DNA from: an uncultured Marinifilum sp.
GTDB lineage: Bacteria; Bacteroidota; Bacteroidia; Bacteroidales; Marinifilaceae
Direction: 5' to 3'
Length of the DNA: 64,000 nucleotides
NCBI RefSeq assembly: GCF_963677195.1
Contig: NZ_OY781918.1
Location: 3,646,923 to 3,710,922 of the forward strand
Translations under genes and position numbers: made by a program
In this document: piece by piece, positions 1 through 7,575 of the stretch
Layout of the letters: the number at the start of each line of letters is the position of its first letter
How positions within the stretch are numbered: the stretch's first letter is position 1
The notes under the pieces: generated by a model
Databases searched by the model: none
Seen by the model: only the letters and a program-made list of their open reading frames with translations
What the model was told of the DNA's origin: nothing

Positions 1-60
1 CCAATTCGCAGAAGGAATATCGTGAGAAATTTCATCTAAAAAGCTACCTGAAATCTTCAT
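1..60 (-). CDS. DUF4434-like protein, N-terminal fragment (cut by window edge)
   Basis: Only the first 20 codons lie inside the window, reading leftward from an ATG at 60-58. They spell MKISGSFLDEISHDIPSANW. This start resembles the N-terminus of DUF4434-type putative glycoside hydrolase proteins of Bacteroidota, which I recall as beginning with a similar GTFLDEI-HDIPS segment. There is a single base between this start and the stop of the AGE-family epimerase, so the two are almost certainly one operon. The family call rests on 20 residues and is tentative. Confidence 0.5.
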   Translation of the reverse strand, partial: MKISGSFLDEISHDIPSANW

Positions 61-61
61 T

Positions 62-1237
62 CTATTTATTGTCAATTTTATTTAGTAGTTGCACACACAA
101 ATATAAGGCTCTTGGCACATGAAAACAGCCTTTGTAAGGGCCTCCTTTAAAACGCTGCGAGACTCTTCCCTCCCGATCTAAATAGCCAAACCATTCTCCA
201 TTCTGTTCATCGGGAAAATGAGAAAAAGTATAGTCTTTTACCATTTTAAATAAAGCTAAATCCTCATGAGTTTTTGTTTCTGTATAGTTTAACAAGCATG
301 CATACAAAGCTTCACAGTGTGGCCACCACAGTTTTCTATCCCATTCTAATTGAGTTGGAGAATACCCCTTTGAATCGAGAAAATAATAAATTCCTCCATG
401 CTCTTTATCCCAACCTAAATTTAAGGACCAGCGAATAATATTCGAAGCCAAATTACTTAAGTTTTTATTATCTAACTTCCTAGCCCAATGCTTTAAAAAC
501 CATCCAGCTTCAATCGCATGTCCCGGGTTTAATAATCGTCCGTTAAAAGAATCGTGTATACTTCCATCAATTAACACATTTTCATAAACCTTTTGATCAA
601 TAAGGTGCATTTTTATTTTAGAAATACAAAAATCAATTTTATCCTGCACCAAATTGTAATCCTCACGATAAACTTCTTCAATTAAATTTAACATGATCAT
701 GGGAACTGCAAGAATTTGAAAATTTGCTTCTCCTTTGAAAGAAGGTCCGCCCACAAGTTCAGAATTTTTGGATAAATGCCATACAAATTGAAATACCTCT
801 TTGGCTTGTTCCAATTTTTCTTTAGAATTTACCGCATACGCATACTCGGCAAGAGCCATAGCATAAAAACATTCTGTGAAAATTTTTCGCTGTAAATAAA
901 CAGGATCTCCTTCCTGATTTAAAGAGAAATACACCCGTCCATTTTCAGTTATGGCATTCTTCTCCATAAAATCCAAACCATATTTGGCAATATCTAACCA
1001 AGACTTTTGGGGATTAACAGTATTATACAATTTAGAAAACATCCATACCTGTCTGCCGTGCAACCACATGTACTTATTGGTATCATATATACCACCATCC
1101 TTATCAATGCAATTAAAATAACCTCCATATTTCTTATCCACAGAGTATTTTTCCCAAAATGGAATAACAGAATTAAATAGTTCGTTTTCTAATTCTGTTT
1201 TTAATAAACTAAAGTCAATCGTGCTTTTTGCAACCAT
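62..1237 (-). CDS. N-acylglucosamine 2-epimerase (AGE) family protein
   Basis: A 391-residue (alpha/alpha)6-barrel epimerase of the AGE/renin-binding-protein family, which interconverts N-acetylglucosamine and N-acetylmannosamine or related sugars in the cytoplasm. Visible family signatures are MWLHGRQVWMFSKLY, PGHAIEAGWFL (first catalytic His), WWPHCEALYA and the C-terminal FKGGPYKGCFHVPRAL (second catalytic His). The last one fits AGE better than cellobiose 2-epimerase. The frame is open for another 55 codons upstream, but that extension runs into the left end of an IS982 element; the ATG at 1237 gives the usual family length of about 390-400 residues, so I chose it. It is followed at once by a DUF4434-like gene. 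The IS lies 15 bp upstream of the start, so the original promoter has been separated from the gene. Substrate is inferred only from family. Confidence 0.88.
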   Translation of the reverse strand: MVAKSTIDFSLLKTELENELFNSVIPFWEKYSVDKKYGGYFNCIDKDGGIYDTNKYMWLHGRQVWMFSKLYNTVNPQKSWLDIAKYGLDFMEKNAITENGRVYFSLNQEGDPVYLQRKIFTECFYAMALAEYAYAVNSKEKLEQAKEVFQFVWHLSKNSELVGGPSFKGEANFQILAVPMIMLNLIEEVYREDYNLVQDKIDFCISKIKMHLIDQKVYENVLIDGSIHDSFNGRLLNPGHAIEAGWFLKHWARKLDNKNLSNLASNIIRWSLNLGWDKEHGGIYYFLDSKGYSPTQLEWDRKLWWPHCEALYACLLNYTETKTHEDLALFKMVKDYTFSHFPDEQNGEWFGYLDREGRVSQRFKGGPYKGCFHVPRALYLCVQLLNKIDNK

Positions 1238-1314
1238 ATAAAATTCTGAATAATGCGAATCCAGAGTTAAAAAACAATAAAAAAAGTTTGTTAAATCCTT
1301 GATTATCAGTGGTG

Positions 1315-1322
1315 TATATTTG
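1315..1322 (+). promoter_or_regulatory. Probable transposase promoter -7 element
   Basis: TATATTTG is an exact match to the Bacteroidota -7 consensus TAnnTTTG, 54 bases before the transposase ATG. A TTTG lies at 1287-1290, somewhat farther away than the usual 19-20 bases. The element falls between two imperfect 24-25 bp direct repeats (1287-1310 and 1319-1343) in the IS leader. Confidence 0.5.
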
Positions 1323-1376
1323 TTTAAATCCTTGAAAATCAGTATCTTGAGGTCAGTTTCGAAGTGACAATTAGAT

Positions 1377-2276
1377 ATGATTTCCAAGGATAAAGACGAC
1401 AAGTTAATAAGAATTTACTTTTTGGTTTGCGAAAAGTTTGAAGAACTTCAATTTTATTGTGAAAGATTCAGTAATAACAGTAAACCTGAATTTACCGATC
1501 AAGAAATTATGACCATTTATTTATACTGTATGCACTATGAAGAGCATATAAAAGTAAAACAAATTCACCGTTTTGCTTCTGACTGGTTGAGATCATGGTT
1601 TCCAAAGTTAGTAGGCTATAAAGCCTTTAATAACAGACTTAATAAACTAAGTGGAGCTTTTGCCCGGTTAGTTGAAATACTTTTGTCAGACTATCAGCCG
1701 GAAGATTGTTGTCTGGATCAAAGTTTATTGGACTCAATGCCAATTATTACCTGTTCAGGCAAACGTTCTGGAAAAGTTGCAACAGAAATAACAGATAAAG
1801 GATTCTGCTCGACAAAAGGTATTTATTATTATGGTATGAAACTGCATTTATTGGGTTTCAGACGTATTGGTAAATTGCCACATCCTGAGCAAATACTATT
1901 TACTCCTGCTTCTGTTAATGATGTTAATGTTTTTAAAGAAGCATGGTCAGGTATTGAGAACAGAACATTTTTTGGCGATAAAATATACTTTATTAATGAG
2001 CTTAACCAGAATATGTTGAAACATCAAAACTCTCAGACTCTTGCTCCAATCAAAGGGGTAAAAGGAATGCCAGATGTAATAAAACAGAGAATTAAAGCTG
2101 CCGATGATTTATTCTCAACGGCAGTATCTAGAATTAGGCAACCTGTTGAGGCAATATTCAATTGGTTAATTGAAAAAACAGATATTCAAAAAGCTAGTAA
2201 AGTCAGATCTACAAAAGGATTAATGATACATACTTTTGGCAGGTTAGCTGCTGCTTTCATTGCATTAGCACTTTAG
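1377..2276 (+). CDS. IS982 family transposase
   Basis: A 299-residue DDE transposase that cuts and pastes its host element. The N-terminal part (about residues 1-100) contains the helix-rich segment with TDQEIMTIYLYCM and the FPKLVGYKAFNNRLN motif typical of IS982 transposases. The catalytic core shows the first Asp in CCLDQSLLDSMP, the second in FFGDKIYF, and the Glu in RQPVEAIFNWLIEK. The frame is intact from ATG to stop and fills most of the element between the inverted repeats. Length matches the family (about 290-300 residues), so the protein should be functional. No accessory gene is present. Confidence 0.93.
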   Translation: MISKDKDDKLIRIYFLVCEKFEELQFYCERFSNNSKPEFTDQEIMTIYLYCMHYEEHIKVKQIHRFASDWLRSWFPKLVGYKAFNNRLNKLSGAFARLVEILLSDYQPEDCCLDQSLLDSMPIITCSGKRSGKVATEITDKGFCSTKGIYYYGMKLHLLGFRRIGKLPHPEQILFTPASVNDVNVFKEAWSGIENRTFFGDKIYFINELNQNMLKHQNSQTLAPIKGVKGMPDVIKQRIKAADDLFSTAVSRIRQPVEAIFNWLIEKTDIQKASKVRSTKGLMIHTFGRLAAAFIALAL

Positions 2277-2582
2277 ATCAACTCTGGATTCGCATGAATA
2301 GTTTAAAAGTATTGTAAAACCTAAAAATACCATTATAACCAACAAAAAAAACATTATTGATTTTAACTTTTACAAATAGGTTGAAAAAAAGAACACTTAT
2401 AGGCATCCTTTATAATTTTTCATTTAAGATTAAAATTTATGTGCACTAATTAAATGATTTTTTCCATTTAATAAAACTACATAATCAATTTCATTGATAA
2501 GGTAGTTTGGCTTTTTTCCATCGTTTAAATTTTATTTAGAAAAAACATAAATACTTATTTTTTTAACAGGAAAATCATACAT

Positions 2583-2996
2583 TTGTCTGAAACCAAGCCA
2601 CACAACTTCATGAGTTTTTTCAATAAAAAATCCAAAGCCGATAAAGCCTTAAAATATTTTCGTCAAGCTCCTGCTTACCACAACTGTGCACAAACTATTT
2701 ACAAAATTTTTCAGGATGAATATGGAATTACCAACGATCAAATTTCTGAACTTTCGAAACATGGAAATGGAAAAGCTCCCGATGGTTTATGCGGTGCCTA
2801 TTTTGCTGGCTTGGAATTACTAAAAAATAATCCTGAACTAAGAGAAGAATTTAGTAAACGCTTTAAGGAAAGATCTCAATACTTAACCTGTTTCGATATT
2901 CGTTTAAATTATAGCATGTCGTGTAAAAATCTGGTATTTTTAACTGCCAATTTATTGGAAGAGCTTACAAATGAGCAGAAGAAAAAAAATGAATAA
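2583..2996 (+). CDS. C_GCAxxG_C_C-type redox-active small protein (divergent)
   Basis: A 137-residue cytoplasmic protein that resembles the C_GCAxxG_C_C family, small proteins with a conserved set of cysteines thought to bind metal or a redox centre. The order of features fits: YHNCAQTIYKIF near residue 32, then PDGLCGAYFAGLELL (the GCAxxG-like block), then TCFDIR and MSCKNLV supplying the last two cysteines. The glycine-rich block is degenerate compared with typical members. The frame opens with TTG at 2583; an ATG at 2610 (MSFFNKKSK) is an equally reasonable start. No neighbour suggests a partner; it is flanked by intergenic DNA on both sides. Confidence 0.6.
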   Translation: MSETKPHNFMSFFNKKSKADKALKYFRQAPAYHNCAQTIYKIFQDEYGITNDQISELSKHGNGKAPDGLCGAYFAGLELLKNNPELREEFSKRFKERSQYLTCFDIRLNYSMSCKNLVFLTANLLEELTNEQKKKNE

Positions 2997-3270
2997 AATT
3001 GAGCTTACTGCTGCAATAATGCCCTAATTATGAATTTTAGAACAATTAGAAAATAAATAGCATAAAGAATGCATGCTTTATTAATTGAGCGAGAAATTGG
3101 AAGTAACAGCAATGCTGGCTATTTTATGTTTAAACTTTAGAAAATCAGTCTATTAACTTATTTTTTGAAGTTTTTTGTGTAGAATAAATGTATGGATAAT
3201 TCGTATTCATCAAAATATTCTCTGATAACAATTTTAGAACTAAAAATATCAATTGAACTTCATTTTATAA

Positions 3271-3639
3271 TTATAATAACTGATCTACCGATTCGCGAAT
3301 AAAATCTCTCGTGTAATAATCATCATCTTTTATTTCGCCATTCCACACCACAATATCTAAATCGATAACCCGCGGACCAAATTTTGGTAAACTTCTGTCT
3401 CTACCCATTTTATCCTCTAATAGTTTTAGATACCTGGTAAACTCCTCAATCCCATGATGTGTTTTTACATGAACGGCTCCATTAATAAAATCATCCTGAT
3501 CTTTTATACCAATGGGAGCTGTTTTAAGCCAGGATGAATGTCGCCCGACCCAATGGTCTTTATTTAGCAAGCATAACATTTTACGGATATTCTCTTCCGG
3601 ATTAATATTAGAACCTATGCCTAGAATACATTCATTCAT
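3271..3639 (-). CDS. folK: 2-amino-4-hydroxy-6-hydroxymethyldihydropteridine diphosphokinase
   Basis: FolK transfers pyrophosphate from ATP to 6-hydroxymethyl-7,8-dihydropterin, the step before dihydropteroate synthase in folate synthesis. The 122-residue protein has the family signatures LGIGSNI at the N-terminus, TAPIG, DDFINGAV and the ATP/magnesium-binding block GRDR followed by FGPRVIDLDIV. It is shorter than typical FolK (about 130-160 residues), ending soon after the YYTRDFIRESV segment. The ATG at 3639 is preferred over a GTG one codon upstream. It is the last gene of a three-gene pterin operon with folX and folM, 12 bases after the folX stop. Confidence 0.92.
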   Translation of the reverse strand: MNECILGIGSNINPEENIRKMLCLLNKDHWVGRHSSWLKTAPIGIKDQDDFINGAVHVKTHHGIEEFTRYLKLLEDKMGRDRSLPKFGPRVIDLDIVVWNGEIKDDDYYTRDFIRESVDQLL

Positions 3640-3651
3640 CACTCTTATTTA

Positions 3652-4005
3652 TTAATTTCTATTTGCTTCCAATTCAACAGAAACCGACTCTGCAAAGCGC
3701 AATGCATGGGGCTTATCAACCTCTACTCTAGCCCACTCAACCTGAGGGTTTAAAAGAATCAAATTTAAAATTTGCTGGGTTAAATTTTCCAACATTTTAA
3801 ACTTTCCTTCCTGAACAAGTGTTATCACTTTTTTGGTTATCGTTTTATAATTATACGAATTATTAACATCATCGTTTCTAATTGCTTCATCAACATTCGC
3901 TTTAATTGTCATGTTGATAATAACATCTTGTTTGTTACGTATCTCATCGGGATTAAACCCAATATAAGTTCTTATTAAAAGATTTTTTACACGAATAATC
4001 GCCAT
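3652..4005 (-). CDS. folX: Dihydroneopterin triphosphate 2'-epimerase / aldolase family (FolX-like)
   Basis: A 117-residue T-fold protein of the FolB/FolX family. FolB cleaves dihydroneopterin to the hydroxymethyl pterin; FolX epimerises dihydroneopterin triphosphate to the monapterin form. Segment by segment it follows E. coli FolX as I remember it: IIRVKNLLIRTYIGFNPDEI, RNKQDVIINMTI, NYKTITKK, LENLTQQIL, EVDKPHALRFAESVSVEL. The DKPHALRFA block is closer to FolX than to most FolB proteins. It lies 10 bases after folM, the partner of FolX in tetrahydromonapterin synthesis. The ATG at 4005 is preferred to a TTG at 4011. FolB remains possible, or one protein doing both jobs. Confidence 0.8.
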   Translation of the reverse strand: MAIIRVKNLLIRTYIGFNPDEIRNKQDVIINMTIKANVDEAIRNDDVNNSYNYKTITKKVITLVQEGKFKMLENLTQQILNLILLNPQVEWARVEVDKPHALRFAESVSVELEANRN

Positions 4006-4015
4006 AAGCAATAAT

Positions 4016-4738
4016 TTATAAAAGCTGTTCTCCCCCGTCGCAATATAAAATTTGACCGGTAAGATTCTTATTGTTCAAAATATAATCTACTGACTGCAAA
4101 ATAGGTACTATTCCACCAGGTACTTTCATTGGAGTATTTTGGGCAATTTTATTTAAATACTCATTTCCTTTACCCTCGGGCGATAATGTTGCTCCAGGTG
4201 CAATTCCATTTACACGAATATCCGGGCCAAATTCTATGGCAGCCATTTTTGTTAAATGAGCCAAAGCAACTTTCGATAAATTGTAAGCAGCATGAGAGTT
4301 TCCATTTCCCGAAATTCGAGTATCCAAAAAATTAATAATATTTCCTTTGTTATTATTCAACACAAAATCTCTACTTAAAACAAAAGGAGCTTTTAAGTTT
4401 ATATCAAGCTGTTTATTATATAGTTCAATATTAGTTTCTCTAATTATTCCTCTATCAAAAACCGAAGCATTATTAACTAAAACATCAATTTTATCGAAAT
4501 GCAACATTACCTTATCCATTAAATTTTCAAGCTGCAGTTCATCATTTAAATCACATCTAAATATTTTAAATTTTCTTTCCGGATATTTTTCCTGAAGCTC
4601 TGATTGTAATGTTAAGGCTGGTATTTTTGAAATATTATAATGAATTGCAATATTAAATCCCTTTGCAGCCAAATGATTAGCTACATGCTTACCAATCCTT
4701 TTTGCAGCACCAGTTATTAAAGCTGTTTTGTTTTGCAT
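4016..4738 (-). CDS. folM: FolM-like dihydromonapterin/pteridine reductase (SDR family)
   Basis: A 240-residue short-chain dehydrogenase of the pteridine-reductase branch, which reduces dihydromonapterin or dihydrofolate with NADPH. The cofactor motif is TGAAKRIG: an Arg replaces the second glycine of the usual TGxxxGxG pattern, the hallmark of PTR1/FolM proteins. NNASVF, an Asp in INFLDTR, and the active-site YNLSK follow, then NGIAPGATLSPEG near the C-terminus. It is the first gene of the folM-folX-folK operon and starts at an ATG about 150 bases from the divergent B3/B4 gene. The neighbouring folX strengthens the FolM assignment over a generic SDR. Confidence 0.83.
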   Translation of the reverse strand: MQNKTALITGAAKRIGKHVANHLAAKGFNIAIHYNISKIPALTLQSELQEKYPERKFKIFRCDLNDELQLENLMDKVMLHFDKIDVLVNNASVFDRGIIRETNIELYNKQLDINLKAPFVLSRDFVLNNNKGNIINFLDTRISGNGNSHAAYNLSKVALAHLTKMAAIEFGPDIRVNGIAPGATLSPEGKGNEYLNKIAQNTPMKVPGGIVPILQSVDYILNNKNLTGQILYCDGGEQLL

Positions 4739-4843
4739 TAAAAAAAGTTTAAGGGTTTCATATAAAGTTATGCAATATCTTTCTGTTTTAAAACTTATGA
4801 TAAAACTATTTTCAAGCTAAAGGTTTCTCTTCATTATTATTTT

Positions 4844-4851
4844 TATTTTTG
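4844..4851 (+). promoter_or_regulatory. Candidate -7 promoter element for the B3/B4 gene
   Basis: TATTTTTG matches the Bacteroidota -7 consensus TAnnTTTG and lies 36 bases before the ATG of the B3/B4 protein. No exact TTTG is seen at the expected -33 position, so the call is moderate. Confidence 0.4.
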
Positions 4852-4887
4852 TAAGTAATAATTACCCAGAACAACACTATTACCAAT

Positions 4888-5556
4888 ATGATAAAGATTG
4901 AAATTGAAGATAAATTAAAATCAGCCTGTCCTAACTTACAATTAGGCTTTATTCAATGTGAAGTAAATACCCACGAAAATTGCCCTGAATTATGGCAAGA
5001 AATTGAGAAAAACATTCTAATAAAAGAAAAAGAATTAAATGTCGAAAAAATATGGGCTATGCCTACAATCGAAAGTTCAAAAAAAGGCTATCGTTCGGTT
5101 GGTAAAGATCCTAGCAGGTATCGCTTATCGGCAGAAGCACTTTTGAGAAGAGTGGTTAAAGGTAAAGGCTTGTATAAAATTAACAATGTGGTTGATTTAT
5201 TAAATTTAGTTTCCATAGAAAGTGGTTTTTCCATTGGAGGTTACAATGCCGATAAGATTGATGGAAACATAAACTTTGGAATTGGGAAAGCAGATGAAGA
5301 TTATTATGGAATTGGACGAGGCAAATTAAATATCGAATATTTACCAGTATTCCGCGATTCCAAGGGGGCTTTTGGAAGTCCTACCAGCGATTCTATGCGC
5401 ACATCAATAAATAGCGAATGCACAAATTTCCTGATGCTTATTATTAGTTTTCAGAACGATAACGACAATAAACTTAGCAAAGCCATGCATTATGCACAAA
5501 AATTATTACTGCAGTATGCAAATGCCTCAAATATTGAAACTCAAATTGTACAATAA
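4888..5556 (+). CDS. B3/B4 domain protein (phenylalanyl-tRNA synthetase beta editing-domain family)
   Basis: A 222-residue stand-alone protein of the B3/B4 family (COG3382), homologous to the editing domain of the phenylalanyl-tRNA synthetase beta chain and presumed to act on mischarged aminoacyl-tRNA or a similar substrate. The diagnostic run GYRSVGKDPSRYRLSAEALL (residues about 69-88) is followed by KGLYKINNVVDLLNLVS and SGFSIGGYNADKI, all typical of the family. A C-terminal segment with TSDSMRTSI completes the fold. It is transcribed alone, divergent from the pterin operon, and ends at a strong hairpin shared with the convergent tonB gene. The biochemical role of free-standing members is only inferred. 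Confidence 0.85.
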   Translation: MIKIEIEDKLKSACPNLQLGFIQCEVNTHENCPELWQEIEKNILIKEKELNVEKIWAMPTIESSKKGYRSVGKDPSRYRLSAEALLRRVVKGKGLYKINNVVDLLNLVSIESGFSIGGYNADKIDGNINFGIGKADEDYYGIGRGKLNIEYLPVFRDSKGAFGSPTSDSMRTSINSECTNFLMLIISFQNDNDNKLSKAMHYAQKLLLQYANASNIETQIVQ

Positions 5557-5583
5557 TATTTTGTACAAGTTAAATAATACAAA

Positions 5584-5610
5584 AAAGTCCGCACTATTTA
5601 TGCGGACTTT
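5584..5610. terminator. Bidirectional rho-independent terminator
   Basis: A 9-bp stem (AAAGTCCGC with its complement) and a 9-base loop sit between two convergent genes. An A-run lies on the left and a T-rich stretch on the right, so it can stop transcription in both directions. Confidence 0.8.
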
Positions 5611-5634
5611 ATACTTTTAGGGTAAAACGCTTAC

Positions 5635-6354
5635 TTATTGCAATACAAAATTAATCATCGAGGTATAAGAAACTTTAACTGGCTTTCCTCTCTGCATTCC
5701 GGGTTGAAATTTAGGAAGATTAGAAATTACCCGAATAGCTTCCTTGTCTAAAGAAGGATCGGTACCTCGAATCACTTCCACATTGTAAACACCTCCATCT
5801 TTACCAACCACAAATTTCACAAAAACTCTACCTGTTATACCATTTTCCTGCGCAATAACAGGATACTTAATACTCTTATTAATATAACGGTAAAGCTCTT
5901 GATCTCCTTCCTGTCTTGTTTTACAAATATCAGGTCGGAAAATTGGCATTTCTTCAACAATTACAAATATTTGAGCTTCATCTTCCTCCTCTTCATCAAC
6001 AAAAACTTCGCGAGGAGCTTGAATCTCAACTTCGGTTTCCTGATCGATATCGTCTTCAACAATTTCTAATTCTTCGTCAATATCAGCATCGTCATCAACA
6101 ATAGTAATTACATCGGTTACCCTGATTTTGGGAGGTAGTTTTTGTGGAGCTTTTATTTCTTCCTGTCGGGTAATAGGAACCATTTCCTCATCAATAGTAA
6201 AATCCGAAGTAGGAGTAAAATCATTTACTTCTTTAACATTCGATTTCCATTCGAAAGAAACAAAAGTTATCGCCAGAGCCACGACCATCCCAATTTCAAA
6301 GAATAACGATTTACGCTTTTCCAAATCGGCATTTGGACTCTTCTTGGGAATCAT
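5635..6354 (-). CDS. TonB family energy transducer (paralog 1)
   Basis: A 239-residue inner-membrane TonB protein that passes proton-motive energy to outer-membrane receptors. A short cytoplasmic start (PNADLEKRKSLFFEIG) leads into one membrane helix at about residues 20-40 (GMVVALAITFVSFEW). A charged, Glu/Asp-rich periplasmic spacer (about 45-140) follows in place of the classical Pro-rich one. The C-terminal TonB domain (about 155-239) contains the family pattern YPVIAQENGITGRVFVKFVV ... VIRGTDPSLDKEAIRVI ... WxPG-like FQPGMQRGKPVKV. It is closely related to the next gene and to the two TonB domains of the M56 protein. A 420-base gap separates it from the upstream paralog. Confidence 0.9.
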   Translation of the reverse strand: MIPKKSPNADLEKRKSLFFEIGMVVALAITFVSFEWKSNVKEVNDFTPTSDFTIDEEMVPITRQEEIKAPQKLPPKIRVTDVITIVDDDADIDEELEIVEDDIDQETEVEIQAPREVFVDEEEEDEAQIFVIVEEMPIFRPDICKTRQEGDQELYRYINKSIKYPVIAQENGITGRVFVKFVVGKDGGVYNVEVIRGTDPSLDKEAIRVISNLPKFQPGMQRGKPVKVSYTSMINFVLQ

Positions 6355-6774
6355 AGCTTAAATTTTTTTAATGGTAACATGATGTTAATAGTAGTGACCA
6401 TTAATCGAACACCATATTCCTTGCAATAATGCTCGATTACAGTCCTCGTGAGAGGATGAGTTCAATGAACATTTTTCTTATTGATAATACGAATATTCTA
6501 TCTTATTGTTTCGCTAACTTGTTTAATAATTACACTTTAAATTATAAATATTCATTTAAAAAGTGTTGATAAAACATACCTTAGCAATTCTGTATACACT
6601 AATAATTTACAATTTTTTTTTGAATTTAACCTGATAATAATCAAGTAAGAATTTAAAAATTATGAAACAAAAACTTAATTGAATGATATTTTTACAAACT
6701 TTTTATAATTCTAAGACAGAATGAGCTAGTATCCACAACAACTAAAAAATTAGTTGTTGTGGGTAAAAAAAATA
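6355..6774. other. Gene-free intergenic region between TonB paralogs
   Basis: These 420 AT-rich bases contain no convincing reading frame. They hold a small hairpin near 6450 (TCCTC GTGA GAGGA) and the 30-bp inverted repeat described separately at 6733-6762. The promoter of paralog 1 is expected here, but no clean TAnnTTTG was found on the minus strand. Confidence 0.5.
6733..6762 (-). promoter_or_regulatory. Inverted repeat with ACTA-N6-TAGT core downstream of tonB paralog 2
   Basis: A 13-bp perfect stem (CCACAACAACTAA and complement) encloses a 4-base loop 12 bases after the stop of the TonB paralog 2 gene. There is no T-run on the minus strand after it, so it is a poor rho-independent terminator. 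Its core at 6741-6754 is ACTA-N6-TAGT, the pattern also found in front of blaI and tonB paralog 2. It may be a transcript-end hairpin, a BlaI site, or both. Confidence 0.4.
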
Positions 6775-7476
6775 TTATTGCAACACAAAAGAAATGTAAC
6801 CGCTAAACCAAACACTTACAGGTTTATTTCTTTGCATACCTGGTTTAAATTTAGGCAAATTGCTAACAACTCTAACAGCCTCTTTGTCAAGATATGGATC
6901 AACCGATCGTACAACCTGAATATTTGAAACTTCGCCAGTTTTACCAACAACAAATTTCACAAATACTTTTCCCTGAATTCCATTTTCCTGTGCAACAACA
7001 GGATACTTTGTCATTTTTTGCATGGTAATAAACAAATCTCTTTGTCCTTCCTTGTAAGTTTTATTCTTACGAGGATTAAAAATTGGCATATTTTCAACTC
7101 TTACAAAAGGTATATCTTCCTCCAATTCTACCTCTTCATCAATTTCTCTAAGGGCGATAGATTCATCTTCAGATACATGAGAATCTATAATTTCCAGGTC
7201 AATATCCTCTTCGTCGTTTTCGGCAATAATAATTTCAAGCAAGTCGATCTGTTTAACTTTTACTGGCTCTTTGGGTTTTTCTTGCTTCTGAACAGTAACA
7301 GGAATTAGTTCATCCAACTCCTCTAAAGGATCATAGCTTAAGTCACTAACTTCCTCAACAGGAGTTTTATATTCAAATGCCACTAATACAATCATAAAAC
7401 TCAAAAGAAAGCCAATTTGTAAAAACATTCCTCTTTTTTTCTCTAGGTCCTGACGTGGATTTTTCTTTACTTCCAT
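6775..7476 (-). CDS. TonB family energy transducer (paralog 2)
   Basis: A 233-residue TonB protein with the same plan as its downstream paralog: short cytoplasmic start (NPRQDLEKKRGMF), one membrane helix (about residues 19-38, IGFLLSFMIVLVAFEY), an acidic periplasmic spacer, and a C-terminal TonB domain with YPVVAQENGIQGKVFVKFVV and FKPGMQRNKPVSV. The ATG at 7476 is preferred to a TTG at 7500 because it aligns the two paralogs. It lies 45 bases downstream of a 34-bp perfect palindrome made of two ACTA-N6-TAGT units, a likely operator. The close spacing behind the blaI-M56 pair suggests the same regulon. Confidence 0.9.
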   Translation of the reverse strand: MEVKKNPRQDLEKKRGMFLQIGFLLSFMIVLVAFEYKTPVEEVSDLSYDPLEELDELIPVTVQKQEKPKEPVKVKQIDLLEIIIAENDEEDIDLEIIDSHVSEDESIALREIDEEVELEEDIPFVRVENMPIFNPRKNKTYKEGQRDLFITMQKMTKYPVVAQENGIQGKVFVKFVVGKTGEVSNIQVVRSVDPYLDKEAVRVVSNLPKFKPGMQRNKPVSVWFSGYISFVLQ

Positions 7477-7520
7477 AACGTTCGTTTTTTGGTTAGACAA
7501 TAAATTGGTTTTATACTATG

Positions 7521-7554
7521 ACTAAATAATTAGTTATATAACTAATTATTTAGT
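7521..7554 (-). promoter_or_regulatory. 34-bp perfect palindrome, candidate double BlaI operator
   Basis: The palindrome is centred between 7537 and 7538. It consists of two overlapping-type units, ACTAAATAATTAGT and ACTAATTATTTAGT, each of the form ACTA-N6-TAGT. It is located after the M56 stop and 45 bases before the tonB paralog 2 ATG, a position suited to an operator. The same half-sites occur in the blaI promoter at 9871-9884. As RNA it could also form a hairpin, but no T-run follows. Confidence 0.5.
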
Positions 7555-7575
7555 TAATGTGCGTAAAAAAATTTA

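Larger units (their letters stand above)
1253..2295 (+). mobile_element. IS982-family insertion sequence (complete, 1043 bp)
   Basis: The element is bounded by perfect 16-bp inverted repeats, ATGCGAATCCAGAGTT at 1253-1268 and its complement at 2280-2295. A 5-bp direct repeat GAATA flanks it at 1248-1252 and 2296-2300, which reads as the target-site duplication (TGAATA is possible if one terminal base is assigned differently). It carries one intact transposase. Ends, duplication and open reading frame are all intact, so the insertion appears recent. It sits just upstream of the AGE-family epimerase start on the opposite strand. Confidence 0.92.

Noticed and set aside
1238..1402. Extended N-terminus of the AGE-family protein
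   Set aside because: The extension reads into the left end of the IS982 element and gives no family similarity; the ATG at 1237 gives normal length.
3652..4005. Calling the aldolase-family gene FolB
   Set aside because: Pattern EVDKPHALRFA and adjacency to FolM fit FolX better, though FolB cannot be fully excluded.
6440..6465. Small hairpin as a terminator for tonB paralog 1
   Set aside because: It is upstream of that gene on the minus strand and lacks a T-run.
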